64,000 nucleotides of DNA from Tritonibacter mobilis (GTDB lineage Bacteria > Pseudomonadota > Alphaproteobacteria > Rhodobacterales > Rhodobacteraceae), in NCBI RefSeq assembly GCF_001681715.1, contig NZ_LNWY01000003.1, forward strand, positions 62,001 to 126,000. The letters run 5' to 3'. The notes below the pieces were generated by a model, which saw only the letters and a program-made list of their open reading frames with translations, did no database searches and had not been told where the DNA came from. The position numbers and the translations under genes were made by a program. Of the stretch, positions 43,884-53,086 are shown piece by piece. Every line of letters starts with the position of its first letter. Position 1 is the first letter of the stretch.

Positions 43884-44723
43884 TCAGAGATCGCCTCTCA
43901 GGGTCCAAAGTTCGGGGAAGAGCTCAACGCTCAGCATGCGGCGCAGATATTGCACACCGGACGTGCCGCCGGTGCCGCGTTTAAAACCGATCACACGTTC
44001 CACCGTGGTCACATGGTTGAAACGCCAGCGGCGGAAATAGTCCTCAAGATCCACTAGCTTTTCGGCCAGCTCGTAGAGCGTCCAATAGGTGTCGATGTCA
44101 TTATACACTTTGAGCCAGCGCGCCTGAATATCGTCATCAAGGGCATGCGGCGCATCCAGCACCGGCGCGGGCAGATGATTGGTGTGGCCATCCACGGTCT
44201 GGAACAGGTAGCGATTTACCTCATCATAGAAACTGGGGCGGGCCAGTTCTGCGCTCAACATCGCGTGGACCTCTGGCACATGTTCATGCGGGCGCAGCAT
44301 GTTCGGGTTGCGATTGCCCAACACATATTCAATCAGCCGGTATTGATGGGACTGGAAGCCCGAGGATGGCCCCAAAGCCTCGCGAAAGCGGGTGTAATCC
44401 GCCGGGGTCATGGTGCGCAGAACGTCCCAGGCGCTGTTCAACTGTTCAAAGATCCGGCTCACACGGGCGAGCATCTTGAACATTTCGGCGGTCTGGCCCT
44501 GTTGCAGGGCGGTGCGGGCGGCTTGCAATTCATGCAGCGCAAGCTTCATCCACAATTCGCTGGTCTGGTGCTGGATGATAAAGAGCATCTCGTCATGGGC
44601 ATCGCTCTTGCAATGCTGCTGATCCAGAAGCGCATCCAGATGCAGGTAATCGCCATAAGACATCGCATCGGCAAAGCCCATCTTTGCCCCCTCTTGTCCG
44701 GGATTATAGGCTGAATCGCTCAT
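43884..44723 (-). CDS. kynA: Tryptophan 2,3-dioxygenase
   Basis: 279 residues. Haem dioxygenase opening the indole ring to N-formylkynurenine. Seen: MSYGDYLHLDALLDQQ, FIIQHQTSELWMKLALHEL, LGPSSGFQSHQYRLIEYVLG, YRLIEYVLGNRN and the haem-ligand region WRFNHVTTVERVIGFKRGTGGTSGVQYLRRML. The start at 44723 is the one that gives the standard N-terminus. The kynurenine formamidase (kynB) is not in the window. Together with kynU it yields anthranilate. Confidence 0.96.
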   Translation of the reverse strand: MSDSAYNPGQEGAKMGFADAMSYGDYLHLDALLDQQHCKSDAHDEMLFIIQHQTSELWMKLALHELQAARTALQQGQTAEMFKMLARVSRIFEQLNSAWDVLRTMTPADYTRFREALGPSSGFQSHQYRLIEYVLGNRNPNMLRPHEHVPEVHAMLSAELARPSFYDEVNRYLFQTVDGHTNHLPAPVLDAPHALDDDIQARWLKVYNDIDTYWTLYELAEKLVDLEDYFRRWRFNHVTTVERVIGFKRGTGGTSGVQYLRRMLSVELFPELWTLRGDL

Positions 44724-44835
44724 GATGGACCTCTCGTGCAATATGCGGGCGGCCCTCTCGGAGGGCTGCATGGGCCAGACGGTATTGCGCCATCGCCAGT
44801 GACGCAAGGGAAAAGCTTTAAGCTTAAAAGATGCC

Positions 44836-44871
44836 GCGTCATCGCCTGCATCTGACCGCAGGCGATGACGC
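44836..44871. repeat. Perfect 14-bp inverted repeat between kynA and the CheBR gene
   Basis: GCGTCATCGCCTGC and GCAGGCGATGACGC with an 8-base loop lie in the 285-base divergent region. The stem is strong enough to form in RNA on either strand. It is 113 bases before kynA and 138 before the CheBR gene. Confidence 0.55.
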
Positions 44872-45008
44872 CTCAACTCTGGAATATCGTTAAATAATCT
44901 GAAACAACCCTGAGAAGACCCCAAAGCGGATAGCAATTCCCATGACAGCGTCATACTGTCAGCCCGTGGCATCGTTACTTCGCAATGCCAAGTTCAGGAG
45001 AGAGGCGT

Positions 45009-47483
45009 ATGGCCAAGGCAGAGCTGCCAGTGATCATTGGAATAGCGGCATCCGCAGGTGGCTTGGAAGCAACCACGTCGCTGGTGAAGAATCTCCCCGC
45101 GAAGGCCAATGCCAGCTATGTGGTGGCGCAGCATATGTCGCCCACTCACAAGAGCCTGTTGTGGTCGCTGATCGGGCGCGAGACCGAACTGCCGGTCATC
45201 GAACTGAAGAACGAAGACCTCACCCCACAGCCCGACACCATCTACATCGCGCCGCCCAATTTCGATGTCATCATGGACAACGGAAAAATTGGCCTGCGAG
45301 AACCCAGCGGCCACCCCGGCACGCCCAAACCACTGGCCGATCGTCTGTTCAAAAGCCTCGCGGATGAATGCGGCGAGCGTTGCGTGGGGATTGTCCTGTC
45401 TGGCACTGGCAGCGATGGCAGCTACGGCATCCGCGCCATTCGCGAAGCGGGCGGCGTGACCATTGCCCAAGAGGCCGGCACCGCGAAATACGAGGGCATG
45501 CCGTCTTCGGCCATTCACACCGGTTGCATCGATCTGACCATGTCACCGGATATGATCGGGCAGCAGCTCACCGGGATTTTGGCGAGCCCGCGTGATTTTG
45601 CAGAACTCAAGAGCTTTACCGGCAATCCCAGCAAGCTGCTCGATCTCTATCATATTCTTCTGGCGCGGACCGGGGTGGACTTTCGTGAATATAAGGAAAC
45701 CACCATCAACCGGCGCATTGCCCGCAGAATGGTTGCGCAGGATATCGACGTCTATGACGATTACGTAGAATTCTGTCGTGAGACACCATCAGAGGTGGAT
45801 GCGCTCTATAAAGACATGATGATCTCGGTCACGCGCTTTTTCCGCGATCAATCCCAGTTCAACCAGCTCACCAAGGTCATCCAGACCATGGTTAACGAAA
45901 ATCAGGATCGTCAGCTCCGGGTGTGGGTCGCAGGCAGTGCCACCGGCGAAGAAGCCTATTCCCTCGCCATTCTCTTTGCAGAGGCTATGGGCGGGTTGGA
46001 AGCGATCCGCAAAGAGCGCATCCAGATATTTGCAACCGACATCGACACCCAAGCACTGGAGGTGGCACGCCGCGGGGTTTACCCGCTCTCTGCTGCCAAT
46101 GACGTGCCACGCCACTATGTGGATGACTATCTGCACATCAGTGGCGACACGCTGGAAGTCGACAAACACCTGCGCGCGGTGGTGCTGTTTTCCCGGCACA
46201 ACATCATTCAGGACCCGCCCTTCATCAACATGGATATGATCAGCCTGCGCAATCTGCTGATCTATTTTGGCTCCTCGCTGCAGGAAAAAGTCCTGTCGCG
46301 GATGGCCTATGCCTTGGTGCCCAATGGCAAGCTGTTTCTTGGGTCGTCCGAGACCGTGGGGGCCATGCATGGGCATTTTGAAACCCAGTCCCTACCCGAC
46401 AAGATCTATTCCAAACGCGGGCTGCGCCAAAGCGTTCAGGCGACGGCGAATTTCCTGCCGCTGACGACCCTGCATCGCGGCACGCAGACACAAACCCGCA
46501 ACTCATCGAATACCCAGACGTTCGATATGTTCGAAACCCTGATCCGGATTTTGGCTCCAAACGGATTTATCGCCACCCGCGATAATGTCATCATTCGCAT
46601 CATCGGTGATATTTCCGACGTCACCGAACTGAATGAAAACAGCGCCTTACTGAGGCTTTCGACCAAGATCCTCAAATCCGATCTGCGCCCGGAAGCCGGC
46701 AGCCTCATCACCCTGTGCCTGCGCAGCCAAACCGCGCGTTCTGGTCGTTGGTACAACATCAAGGGACCCGATTTCGATCAACTGCGGCTGACCTGCTACC
46801 CCCTGTTGATGGATGGTGACGGAGAGGACCACGTCCTGTTCTCGGTCGAAAAGCGCGAAGCACAGCCGCGAAATCTAACCTCTGAGGACATGACCAACCG
46901 CGACCGGATGGTCTATGTGCGCCAAATCGAGGATGAAATCGCCTCGACCCGCGAAGCATTGCAACAAACGATCGAAGAGCTGCAGACCTCGAACGAGGAG
47001 CTGCAATCGGTCAACGAGGAAATGCAGGCCACCAACGAGGAACTGCAGGCCACCAATGAGGAATTGGAGACCTCCAACGAAGAGTTGCAGGCCACCAACG
47101 AAGAACTGATCACCGTCAATGAAGAGATGCAGATCAACTCCACCGAGTTGCAGCAGCTCTCTATTGAGTTGGCCGCCATCCTGGAGGCGACCCCCTACCC
47201 GACATTGGTGGTCGACCCCGCTTTGCAAATCCGGCACGGCTCGGACGCAGCGATCCGCTATTTTGGCCTTTCGGAATTGCCACAGAGTGGCACCCATGTC
47301 AGCGCCTGCGTGGACGCGAATGGGATGCCCCATCTGGTGCCCAAAGTGGCCGAGTGTTTCCGCCATCGTGAAAGCGAAACGCTGGAGTTCGATGATGGCA
47401 ATGGGACCAAAACCCTTACGTTTACGCCGATTTTCAAAGGGATCACGCAGGACATCATCGGCGTCATCGTGACCGTTCTCTAG
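45009..47483 (+). CDS. CheB-CheR fusion with PAS-like C-terminus
   Basis: 824 residues. The CheB methylesterase domain (about 5-190) keeps Ser15 (IAASAGG), His42 (AQHMSPTH) and Asp136 (SGTGSDG). It lacks a receiver domain. The CheR methyltransferase domain (about 205-475) has [31 protein letters not shown] (SAM site), [11 protein letters not shown] and [16 protein letters not shown]-like part (about 510-630) and a seven-residue repeat coiled coil (657-708) follow, then a second PAS-like end. AGGAGAGAGG precedes the ATG. No other chemotaxis gene is nearby, so signalling rather than chemotaxis seems likely. Confidence 0.92.
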   Translation: MAKAELPVIIGIAASAGGLEATTSLVKNLPAKANASYVVAQHMSPTHKSLLWSLIGRETELPVIELKNEDLTPQPDTIYIAPPNFDVIMDNGKIGLREPSGHPGTPKPLADRLFKSLADECGERCVGIVLSGTGSDGSYGIRAIREAGGVTIAQEAGTAKYEGMPSSAIHTGCIDLTMSPDMIGQQLTGILASPRDFAELKSFTGNPSKLLDLYHILLARTGVDFREYKETTINRRIARRMVAQDIDVYDDYVEFCRETPSEVDALYKDMMISVTRFFRDQSQFNQLTKVIQTMVNENQDRQLRVWVAGSATGEEAYSLAILFAEAMGGLEAIRKERIQIFATDIDTQALEVARRGVYPLSAANDVPRHYVDDYLHISGDTLEVDKHLRAVVLFSRHNIIQDPPFINMDMISLRNLLIYFGSSLQEKVLSRMAYALVPNGKLFLGSSETVGAMHGHFETQSLPDKIYSKRGLRQSVQATANFLPLTTLHRGTQTQTRNSSNTQTFDMFETLIRILAPNGFIATRDNVIIRIIGDISDVTELNENSALLRLSTKILKSDLRPEAGSLITLCLRSQTARSGRWYNIKGPDFDQLRLTCYPLLMDGDGEDHVLFSVEKREAQPRNLTSEDMTNRDRMVYVRQIEDEIASTREALQQTIEELQTSNEELQSVNEEMQATNEELQATNEELETSNEELQATNEELITVNEEMQINSTELQQLSIELAAILEATPYPTLVVDPALQIRHGSDAAIRYFGLSELPQSGTHVSACVDANGMPHLVPKVAECFRHRESETLEFDDGNGTKTLTFTPIFKGITQDIIGVIVTVL
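46977..47132 (+). repeat. 21-bp tandem repeats encoding heptads in the CheBR protein
   Basis: Seven consecutive 21-base units encode variants of ELQxx[51 protein letters not shown], then EMQ. They form a coiled coil linking the CheR/PAS part to the C-terminal PAS. Similar NEEL heptads are typical of this fusion family. Confidence 0.85.
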
Positions 47484-47800
47484 GCGCAGGGTTGAGGCGT
47501 TAGCTCTTTCGTCGAATCGCCAACCTCTCCCTTCCAAGCGTTGCGCAGCATGGCACGCGCTGCGACTCAGCCATGCGCGGCAGAAAACACGCGTTGTGCT
47601 GAAAATTCGTGCCCTCGCGCATAATGGCGAGGGGGCGTTTCACAAAAAGCAATTGGCTCAAGCCAAGCTGTCAATAAAGCATCATTAATTTAATTACACC
47701 CAGCACTGGCAGGGAATAGCGGCACGATTATTCCATTCTGTCTAGTCTTGTATTAACAAACGCAACCTTTAGGGTATTAATATCGCGCTTTTTAAATCTG
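47484..47800. other. Intergenic region between the CheBR gene and the unknown protein
   Basis: No gene is seen. GCCCTCGC/GCGAGGGGGC forms a hairpin at 47611-47635 that may end the CheBR transcript. From about 47640 the sequence turns A+T-rich with TTAATTTAATTA and TTGTATTAACAAACGC, a likely promoter zone for the next gene. Confidence 0.5.
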
Positions 47801-48553
47801 ATGGTGATCCCCGTGTATGAGGTAAGTGAATACGCCGGCAATATGCTGACAGTAGAAATTCGTGAATCGGCAGGGGGTAGAGATCAAACCGTTGCAGCGG
47901 TTTCCCTACATTCAGACCAATTGAAAAACACACTGCATTTTTCAGGACGGCGCAGTATTGCAGATGTTTTTCACCCGGATTTTGCTGACTACCTTCAAAA
48001 CCTTATCGCCCGCGCGATTGATGCACCGATGGTGCTGACAGATCCCGATGTCATCCAGTCCTTTGGCGGCGCAGTGGTGGCGCGGATGCGCATGCTGGTC
48101 AACAAAGCGATGGATGGAGGACGCCACATCACCGTCCGTTTCACCTATTTCATCGGGGCGATGTCACGGCTGTTTCAACGGGACGAGTTTGGTCACCATA
48201 TGCCGCTGCCACACCGCGAACGCGCTGCTGTGCAAGCGCTCGACAGCATTTGCACTCCACTCGCAAATATCGCGACGCATCTCGATCGCATCTTGGAAAA
48301 CCGCAGTGCAACTGAATCCGTGCGCTCGCGTCTGCGCAAGATCGAGGATGAAACCGTCGAATTGAAGTTCTACACCGAGTTGCTGCGCCGCTACGTGGAT
48401 GATTGCGCCCGCGACCGCGCCAGTGATGAGGACGAGCATCTGCTCACCGCAGAAGAAGGTCGGCTCAGCACCGCGATCGAGGAGGTGGAGCGCATGATGC
48501 ACGACAAAAACCCGTCCTCCACCGCGCGACCAACCGCAGCGATAGAACCCTAG
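47801..48553 (+). CDS. Hypothetical protein with helical C-terminus
   Basis: 250 residues, not recognised. There is no signal or transmembrane segment. The N-terminal 70 residues look like beta strands (YEVSEYAGNMLTVEIRES, TVAAVSLHSDQL). The middle has VTDPDVIQSFGG-like and HITVRFTYFIGAMSRLF. The C-terminal half is helical with heptad character (ALDSICTPLANIATHLDRIL, VRSRLRKIEDETVELKFYTELLRRYVDD). The size, the coiled coil and the position between a CheB-CheR fusion and a GGDEF/EAL protein suggest a signalling partner. The start could also be ATG 47843 (MLTVEIRES); no ribosome site decides it. Confidence 0.65.
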   Translation: MVIPVYEVSEYAGNMLTVEIRESAGGRDQTVAAVSLHSDQLKNTLHFSGRRSIADVFHPDFADYLQNLIARAIDAPMVLTDPDVIQSFGGAVVARMRMLVNKAMDGGRHITVRFTYFIGAMSRLFQRDEFGHHMPLPHRERAAVQALDSICTPLANIATHLDRILENRSATESVRSRLRKIEDETVELKFYTELLRRYVDDCARDRASDEDEHLLTAEEGRLSTAIEEVERMMHDKNPSSTARPTAAIEP

Positions 48554-48595
48554 TCACAGGGCGAGATCTGGTGGCCAGAGGTCTGTGGAACAGCC

Positions 48596-50950
48596 CTACC
48601 CTTCACTCTCGACGCGTGCCCAATCTCTATCCAGACGCATCAGGTTTTGCTTTAGCGCTTCAAAACTACGCGGCTTTGAGAAATAAAACCCTTGCAGAAT
48701 ATCGCAGCCAATTTCGCCAAGAGTTTTTGCTTTTTCGATAGTATCGACCCCTTCGGCGATGATCTTCACATCCAATGTATGCGCCAGATCCACAACCGAG
48801 GCTACCATACGCTCCGCCCGTTCACTTTTACCAAGTGGGAAAATAATATTTCTGTCTATTTTCAAGGCATCAGGTTCGATATTCAAAACACCATTGATAG
48901 AGGCATGTCCCGAGCCAAAATCATCCACGTCGATCTGAAAACCCATATCTTTTAGCGCATCAATACAGAAAATAAGCGCTTCGCCCTCATCTTCGCAGGA
49001 AATAGATTCCAGAATTTCAAATGCAAAATTCTCGCGATGATCGGGGATGCGGGCGCGAACGCTCTCGATAAAACTGGGCTGCATGATGCGTGGCGCACTG
49101 ACATTAAAGGCCACGCGCGGCACAAGGATGCCCTCTGCCCGCAGGCTGTTCATCTGCGCCACGGCGGTGTCGAAAATGCAGCCGTCCAATTCCGCCTCAA
49201 GCCCCAGCTGCTTTGCGATGCCGAGGAATTTGTCCGGTGTCAGCACCCCAAGGTCAGGATGTTCCCAACGTGCCAGCACCTCAACCCCTGCCAATTGCCA
49301 ACTGCGGGCGTCATGTTGCGTGTGATAATATGGCGTAATTTCACCCTGCTCGATCGCATAGGGCAAACGGTCCGACAGGGCGCGCTCTTCCAGCGCTTGC
49401 GCCCGCATTTCCGGGGTGAACACCTCCACCGCGGCACGCCCCGACGCTTTGGCGCGGTAGAGCGCGGCATCGGCATTGCTCAGGAGTTCACTGGCGCTGA
49501 TCGTGCCCGGCTCCCCATGGGCTACACCAAAACTGGCACCGAAGTTGCAGCGTTTATTGCCCCATGCCACCGGCTGCAGCACGGCCTCCAGCACCCGCTG
49601 CGCCAGGGTTTCAGCCTGCCGCAGCGTGGTGCCAGACCGGCATAGAACGACAAATTCATCGCCGCCCACCCGCGCAGGAACATCACCCGCTTTGGTATGC
49701 GCGCGGAGCACATCAGCCACATGGCAGAGCACATAATCCCCGGCTTCATGCCCAAGGATATCATTGATTTTCTTGAACCGATCCAGATCGATACGCACCA
49801 GCGCCACGGACTCGGTTTCCAGTCTGCGTGCCAGCTCACGGTCCAGATGACGACGGTTTGGCAACTGCGTGAGCGGGTCGCTGAGGGATTGCTGCTCCAG
49901 CCGGTCCTTTGCTTCTTGCAGGGCCTCGGCCGCACAGCGTTGCTCGCGCTCGTTGCGCACCAATTCCGTGATGCAGGTGCGTGTCACAACCTTGTCGCCA
50001 AAATCGGTCTCGTTGACACGAGAAATAATGTGACGGTCGCCAGAAAGCTCCAGCTGGGTTTCCGTGCGATAATCATGGCTCAGGACGCGCTGATTATAAT
50101 TATTGACGTAGTCCTGCGGCGACATCCCGTTGAGCGCATAATGCCCAGCCGCCACCGCATCTGCGAGGATTTCCGGCAAGGTCATACCGGGGATCACCTT
50201 TTCAGGACAGCTGTGGCTAAGTTCGCGGTACGTATCGTTACAGGTCAACAGGCGGTTTTCCTCGTCAAAGATGGCAAAGCCATCCTTTGACGCCCCCATC
50301 GCAGCCGTCACGCGCTGTGACATCCGGTTCAACTGGCGCGCCTGATCGCTGTGCAGATGCCACGCCCGCGCCATCTGACGCGCGAGAAACACAAAGAACA
50401 TCACCAGACAGAGGCTGATCAGCGCGGTGCCGCCTTTGACCACGCGCACCAGACGTTCTTCCACCTGATCGACATACGGCCTAAACGAAAGGCTCAATTC
50501 CTGCAGGCGCTTAACACCATCCGTGAGCTTTACGTTGAGGGCAAACGGGCTGCTTGATCCTTCGGTGGTGGCGGTTTCGCCTCGCATCATCGACAGCAGC
50601 AACTCATCCGTGTGGATCGCCCCAGCGAGCCCTTTTTCACAAATTTCAAACGCCGGCGCGGCTCCCAGCAACCGAAAGCCCTGACGCTCGATGCCGGAGA
50701 GATTGTTGATACACCAACGCGCCTGCTCACTTGCAGATTCCAAAATGCCGTGCAGCTCGCGGGCAGGTTCCTGACCAAGCGCCGGGTTTTGTTGCAAAAT
50801 TTCGAGCGACCGATGCATCAGCCCCAGATGCACCAAGTTTCGCGCGCGGTATTCGCTCGCCAGTGTCAGGTAGCGATAGCCCAGAAAGGACACACCAACC
50901 TGCAATGCCAAAATCAGCGCGAAAAACACAAGCGCCTGTCTCAGGCTCAT
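48596..50950 (-). CDS. Membrane GGDEF/EAL protein with PAS domain
   Basis: 784 residues. Cyclic-di-GMP enzyme. Two transmembrane helices (about residues 6-26 and 175-195) enclose a periplasmic sensor domain. A PAS domain follows (about 215-320, with DGFAIFDEENRLLTCNDTYRELS). The GGDEF motif is intact at 429-433 (RVGGDEFVV). The EAL domain (about 540-775) has the motif as EVLAR, plus FNVSAPRI, ILESISCEDEG, VDDFGSGHASINGV and IAEGVDT, so both activities are possible. The start at 50950 is chosen for GGGGAG upstream; ATG 50977 is an alternative. Convergent with the unknown 250-residue gene. Confidence 0.9.
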   Translation of the reverse strand: MSLRQALVFFALILALQVGVSFLGYRYLTLASEYRARNLVHLGLMHRSLEILQQNPALGQEPARELHGILESASEQARWCINNLSGIERQGFRLLGAAPAFEICEKGLAGAIHTDELLLSMMRGETATTEGSSSPFALNVKLTDGVKRLQELSLSFRPYVDQVEERLVRVVKGGTALISLCLVMFFVFLARQMARAWHLHSDQARQLNRMSQRVTAAMGASKDGFAIFDEENRLLTCNDTYRELSHSCPEKVIPGMTLPEILADAVAAGHYALNGMSPQDYVNNYNQRVLSHDYRTETQLELSGDRHIISRVNETDFGDKVVTRTCITELVRNEREQRCAAEALQEAKDRLEQQSLSDPLTQLPNRRHLDRELARRLETESVALVRIDLDRFKKINDILGHEAGDYVLCHVADVLRAHTKAGDVPARVGGDEFVVLCRSGTTLRQAETLAQRVLEAVLQPVAWGNKRCNFGASFGVAHGEPGTISASELLSNADAALYRAKASGRAAVEVFTPEMRAQALEERALSDRLPYAIEQGEITPYYHTQHDARSWQLAGVEVLARWEHPDLGVLTPDKFLGIAKQLGLEAELDGCIFDTAVAQMNSLRAEGILVPRVAFNVSAPRIMQPSFIESVRARIPDHRENFAFEILESISCEDEGEALIFCIDALKDMGFQIDVDDFGSGHASINGVLNIEPDALKIDRNIIFPLGKSERAERMVASVVDLAHTLDVKIIAEGVDTIEKAKTLGEIGCDILQGFYFSKPRSFEALKQNLMRLDRDWARVESEG

Positions 50951-51160
50951 CAAACTGGTCTCCCCGACCGCAACCATTCCCACATCGCTCTGACAGTAAG
51001 GCTATTTGTTTTCGGAAAACCTAATGTGCGGCAGAGATTAATGTCGTGGTTAATGCAGTATTTTCATACTGGTGCAAGCTGTCCGGGAACGCGCTTGCCT
51101 TTACCGTGCTTTTCAGGGCTCATACGCCGCGAAACCACTGAGCAGACGACAGGAGCGAGC

Positions 51161-52159
51161 ATGAAAGCAGTTTTCAACACCGCACGCGGCACCGCGCGGG
51201 ACACTTTGGTGCTGAAGGAAACCGACACCCCTGCCCCCGGTCCCGGAGAGGTTTTGGTCGCCATGCGTGCCTCCGGGGTGAACCCATCTGATGTGAAGCT
51301 GCGCTCTGGCGCGCAGGGGCCAATGATTGCGGATCAGGTCTTGGTCCATAACGATGGTGCAGGTGTCATCGAGGCGGTTGGCGACGGCGTCGGCCCTGCG
51401 CGGATCGGCCAGCGCGTCTGGCTCTATAATGTGAACCGTTCCGTTGACGGCTTGGGTCAGGGGCCACTGGGTACGGCTGCGCAATACGCCATTGTGCCCG
51501 CGCATCTGGCGGTAGAGCTACCGGAAGCGGCCAGTTTTGAGGCGGGCGCCTGCATTGGCGTGCCTGCCATGACCGCGCATCGCGCGTTGATGTGGGCCGG
51601 GGCGGTCGCAGGCAAAACTGTACTGGTGACCGGCGGTGCCGGCGCGGTCGGCCACAGCGCCATTCAGATCGCCAAAGCCAAGGGCGCGCGGGTGATTGCC
51701 ACCGTTTCCTCTGAGGCCAAGGCCGAGATCGCGCGCGAGGCGGGCGCGGATGAGGTGCTGAACTACAAGAACGCGCCCTTGGCCGATCAGTTGACGCAGT
51801 TGCTGGGTGCAGGCGGCATCGATCATGTGGTTGACGTGGATATTGCCGCACATATGAAGATCTATCCGCAGATCCTAAAGCTCAATGGCTCAGTCGGGGC
51901 CTATGCGTCGGCCAGTGACCTGACGCCCGCCCTGCCTTTCTATCCGCTGGCGTTCCGCAACATCCAGATACAGCCGGTCTTTGTGTATTCCATGAGCGAC
52001 GCGGCCAAGGCTGAGGCCATCGCCGACATCAACGCGCTTTTGTCGGCTGGGCAGCTTGCCCCGCGCATTGATCGCAGCTTTGCCCTTGAGGACATCGCCG
52101 CCGCGCATGAAGCGGTTGAGGCGGGTACTTTGGTCGGCAATGCCATCCTGAAGATCTGA
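51161..52159 (+). CDS. NADPH:quinone oxidoreductase, zinc-free MDR family
   Basis: 332 residues. Zeta-crystallin-like medium-chain reductase. N-terminal GroES-like domain: EVLVAMRASGVNPSDVKLRSGAQG, VLVHNDGAGVIEAVGDGV. The dinucleotide site is TVLVTGGAGAVGHSAIQIAKAKGARVIATVS; ATVSSEAKAEIAREAGADEVLNYK follows. The usual zinc-binding cysteines are absent, as in quinone reductases. AGGAG precedes the ATG at 51161, ruling out the long upstream frame. It is divergent from the GGDEF/EAL gene. Confidence 0.9.
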   Translation: MKAVFNTARGTARDTLVLKETDTPAPGPGEVLVAMRASGVNPSDVKLRSGAQGPMIADQVLVHNDGAGVIEAVGDGVGPARIGQRVWLYNVNRSVDGLGQGPLGTAAQYAIVPAHLAVELPEAASFEAGACIGVPAMTAHRALMWAGAVAGKTVLVTGGAGAVGHSAIQIAKAKGARVIATVSSEAKAEIAREAGADEVLNYKNAPLADQLTQLLGAGGIDHVVDVDIAAHMKIYPQILKLNGSVGAYASASDLTPALPFYPLAFRNIQIQPVFVYSMSDAAKAEAIADINALLSAGQLAPRIDRSFALEDIAAAHEAVEAGTLVGNAILKI

Positions 52160-52206
52160 TCAACGCGTTCGTCGTAGAACCAGATCGCTAGACGGGCCGT
52201 GTAAAC

Positions 52207-52252
52207 AAAAAGGAGCCCCGTATCATCGCAGGATCATCACGGGGCCCCTTTT
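52207..52252. terminator. Bidirectional terminator between the quinone reductase and RidA genes
   Basis: AAAAAGGAGCCCCGT and ACGGGGCCCCTTTT form a long near-perfect stem with T-runs on both strands, placed 48 bases after the plus-strand gene and 35 bases past the minus-strand RidA stop. Confidence 0.85.
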
Positions 52253-52286
52253 GATATCGTCTCAGTCCGTTCACCTGAGGATGGGA

Positions 52287-52682
52287 TCAGCTGATATGCG
52301 CGGTGGCCTCGATCTCGACCAGCGCGCGATCCTCCACCAGCCCCGCAACGATCAGCATCGACATGGCGGGAAAATGCTTGCCAAAAACCTCACGGTAGGC
52401 AGCGCCCACTTCGGCCTGATGGGCGAGGTATTCTTGTTTGTCGATAACGAACCACGTCAGCCGGGTCACGTCCGCGGGCTTACCCCCGGCAGCCTCAACA
52501 ATGGCGCGGATGTTTTTCAACGCCTGCCGCATCTGGCCAACGAAATCATCCGATACAAATTCCTTGTTCTCGTCCCAGCCGATCTGGCCGCCAATATGCA
52601 GCACGCCGTCATGGGTCAGCATGCCATTGGCATAGCCTTTGGCCGGAGCCCAACCTTCGGGGTGAATGGTTTGGTGGGTCAT
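52287..52682 (-). CDS. RidA-family protein (enamine/imine deaminase type)
   Basis: 131 residues. RidA proteins hydrolyse reactive enamines/imines to ketones and ammonia. Seen: WAPAKGYANGMLTHDGVLHIGGQIGWDENKE, the family IGGQIG segment; MRQALKNIRAIVEAAGGKPADVTRLTWFV and LVEIEATAHIS. The usual RidA arginine near the end (the EIEAIA region) is not in the standard place, so the exact subfamily is unclear. It is the last gene of the long catabolic operon, overlapping the thioesterase gene (ATGA). Its expected substrate there is the enamine made by the 2-aminobenzoyl-CoA route. Confidence 0.88.
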   Translation of the reverse strand: MTHQTIHPEGWAPAKGYANGMLTHDGVLHIGGQIGWDENKEFVSDDFVGQMRQALKNIRAIVEAAGGKPADVTRLTWFVIDKQEYLAHQAEVGAAYREVFGKHFPAMSMLIVAGLVEDRALVEIEATAHIS

Positions 52683-53083
52683 GTCTGCCCTTTCATGTCT
52701 TTCTCAATTTTCGTTCTAATTGATGCAGGCCACGGCGCGGGGCGTCCCTGCGCGTTGATATGCACCAAGGTCGTCTCTGTCGCAAAACGCAGCTCTTCGC
52801 CGCAGGTTGCGGTCATATCATAGGCAAGCGAGGTCTTCCCGATCCGCGTGACCACAAGGCGCAGCACCAGGTGATCACCGTGACGGCTGGGGGCGGAAAA
52901 CCGCGTTTGGATATTGGCGGTGGGCACGCCCGCTGTTTGATGCATGTCCTCAAACGGCCAGCCCAGAACATCGGCAAACCAGCTCTCGACGCAGTCGTTC
53001 ATCATCTCGAAATAGCGCGGAAAAAAGACAATCCCCGCCGGGTCGCAATGTTTGAACAGCACTTTCTGTGGCATCTCATACAT
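52679..53083 (-). CDS. Acyl-CoA thioesterase, 4-hydroxybenzoyl-CoA thioesterase type
   Basis: 134 residues, a single hotdog domain. The catalytic Asp is in HCDPAGIVFFPRYFEMMND, very like 4-hydroxybenzoyl-CoA thioesterases (HCDPAGIVFYPRYFEM). It should release an aromatic or ring-derived acid from CoA. The end of the domain reads TLVHINAQGRPAPWPASIR. The start at 53083 is three bases from the livF stop. Placed in the 2-aminobenzoate operon, it may drain dead-end CoA esters or serve a defined step. Confidence 0.9.
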   Translation of the reverse strand: MYEMPQKVLFKHCDPAGIVFFPRYFEMMNDCVESWFADVLGWPFEDMHQTAGVPTANIQTRFSAPSRHGDHLVLRLVVTRIGKTSLAYDMTATCGEELRFATETTLVHINAQGRPAPWPASIRTKIEKDMKGQT

Positions 53084-53086
53084 GGC

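Noticed and set aside
46977-47132. Tandem repeat as a CRISPR-like or mobile array
   Set aside because: The units are 21-base in-frame repeats coding for coiled-coil heptads, without spacers.
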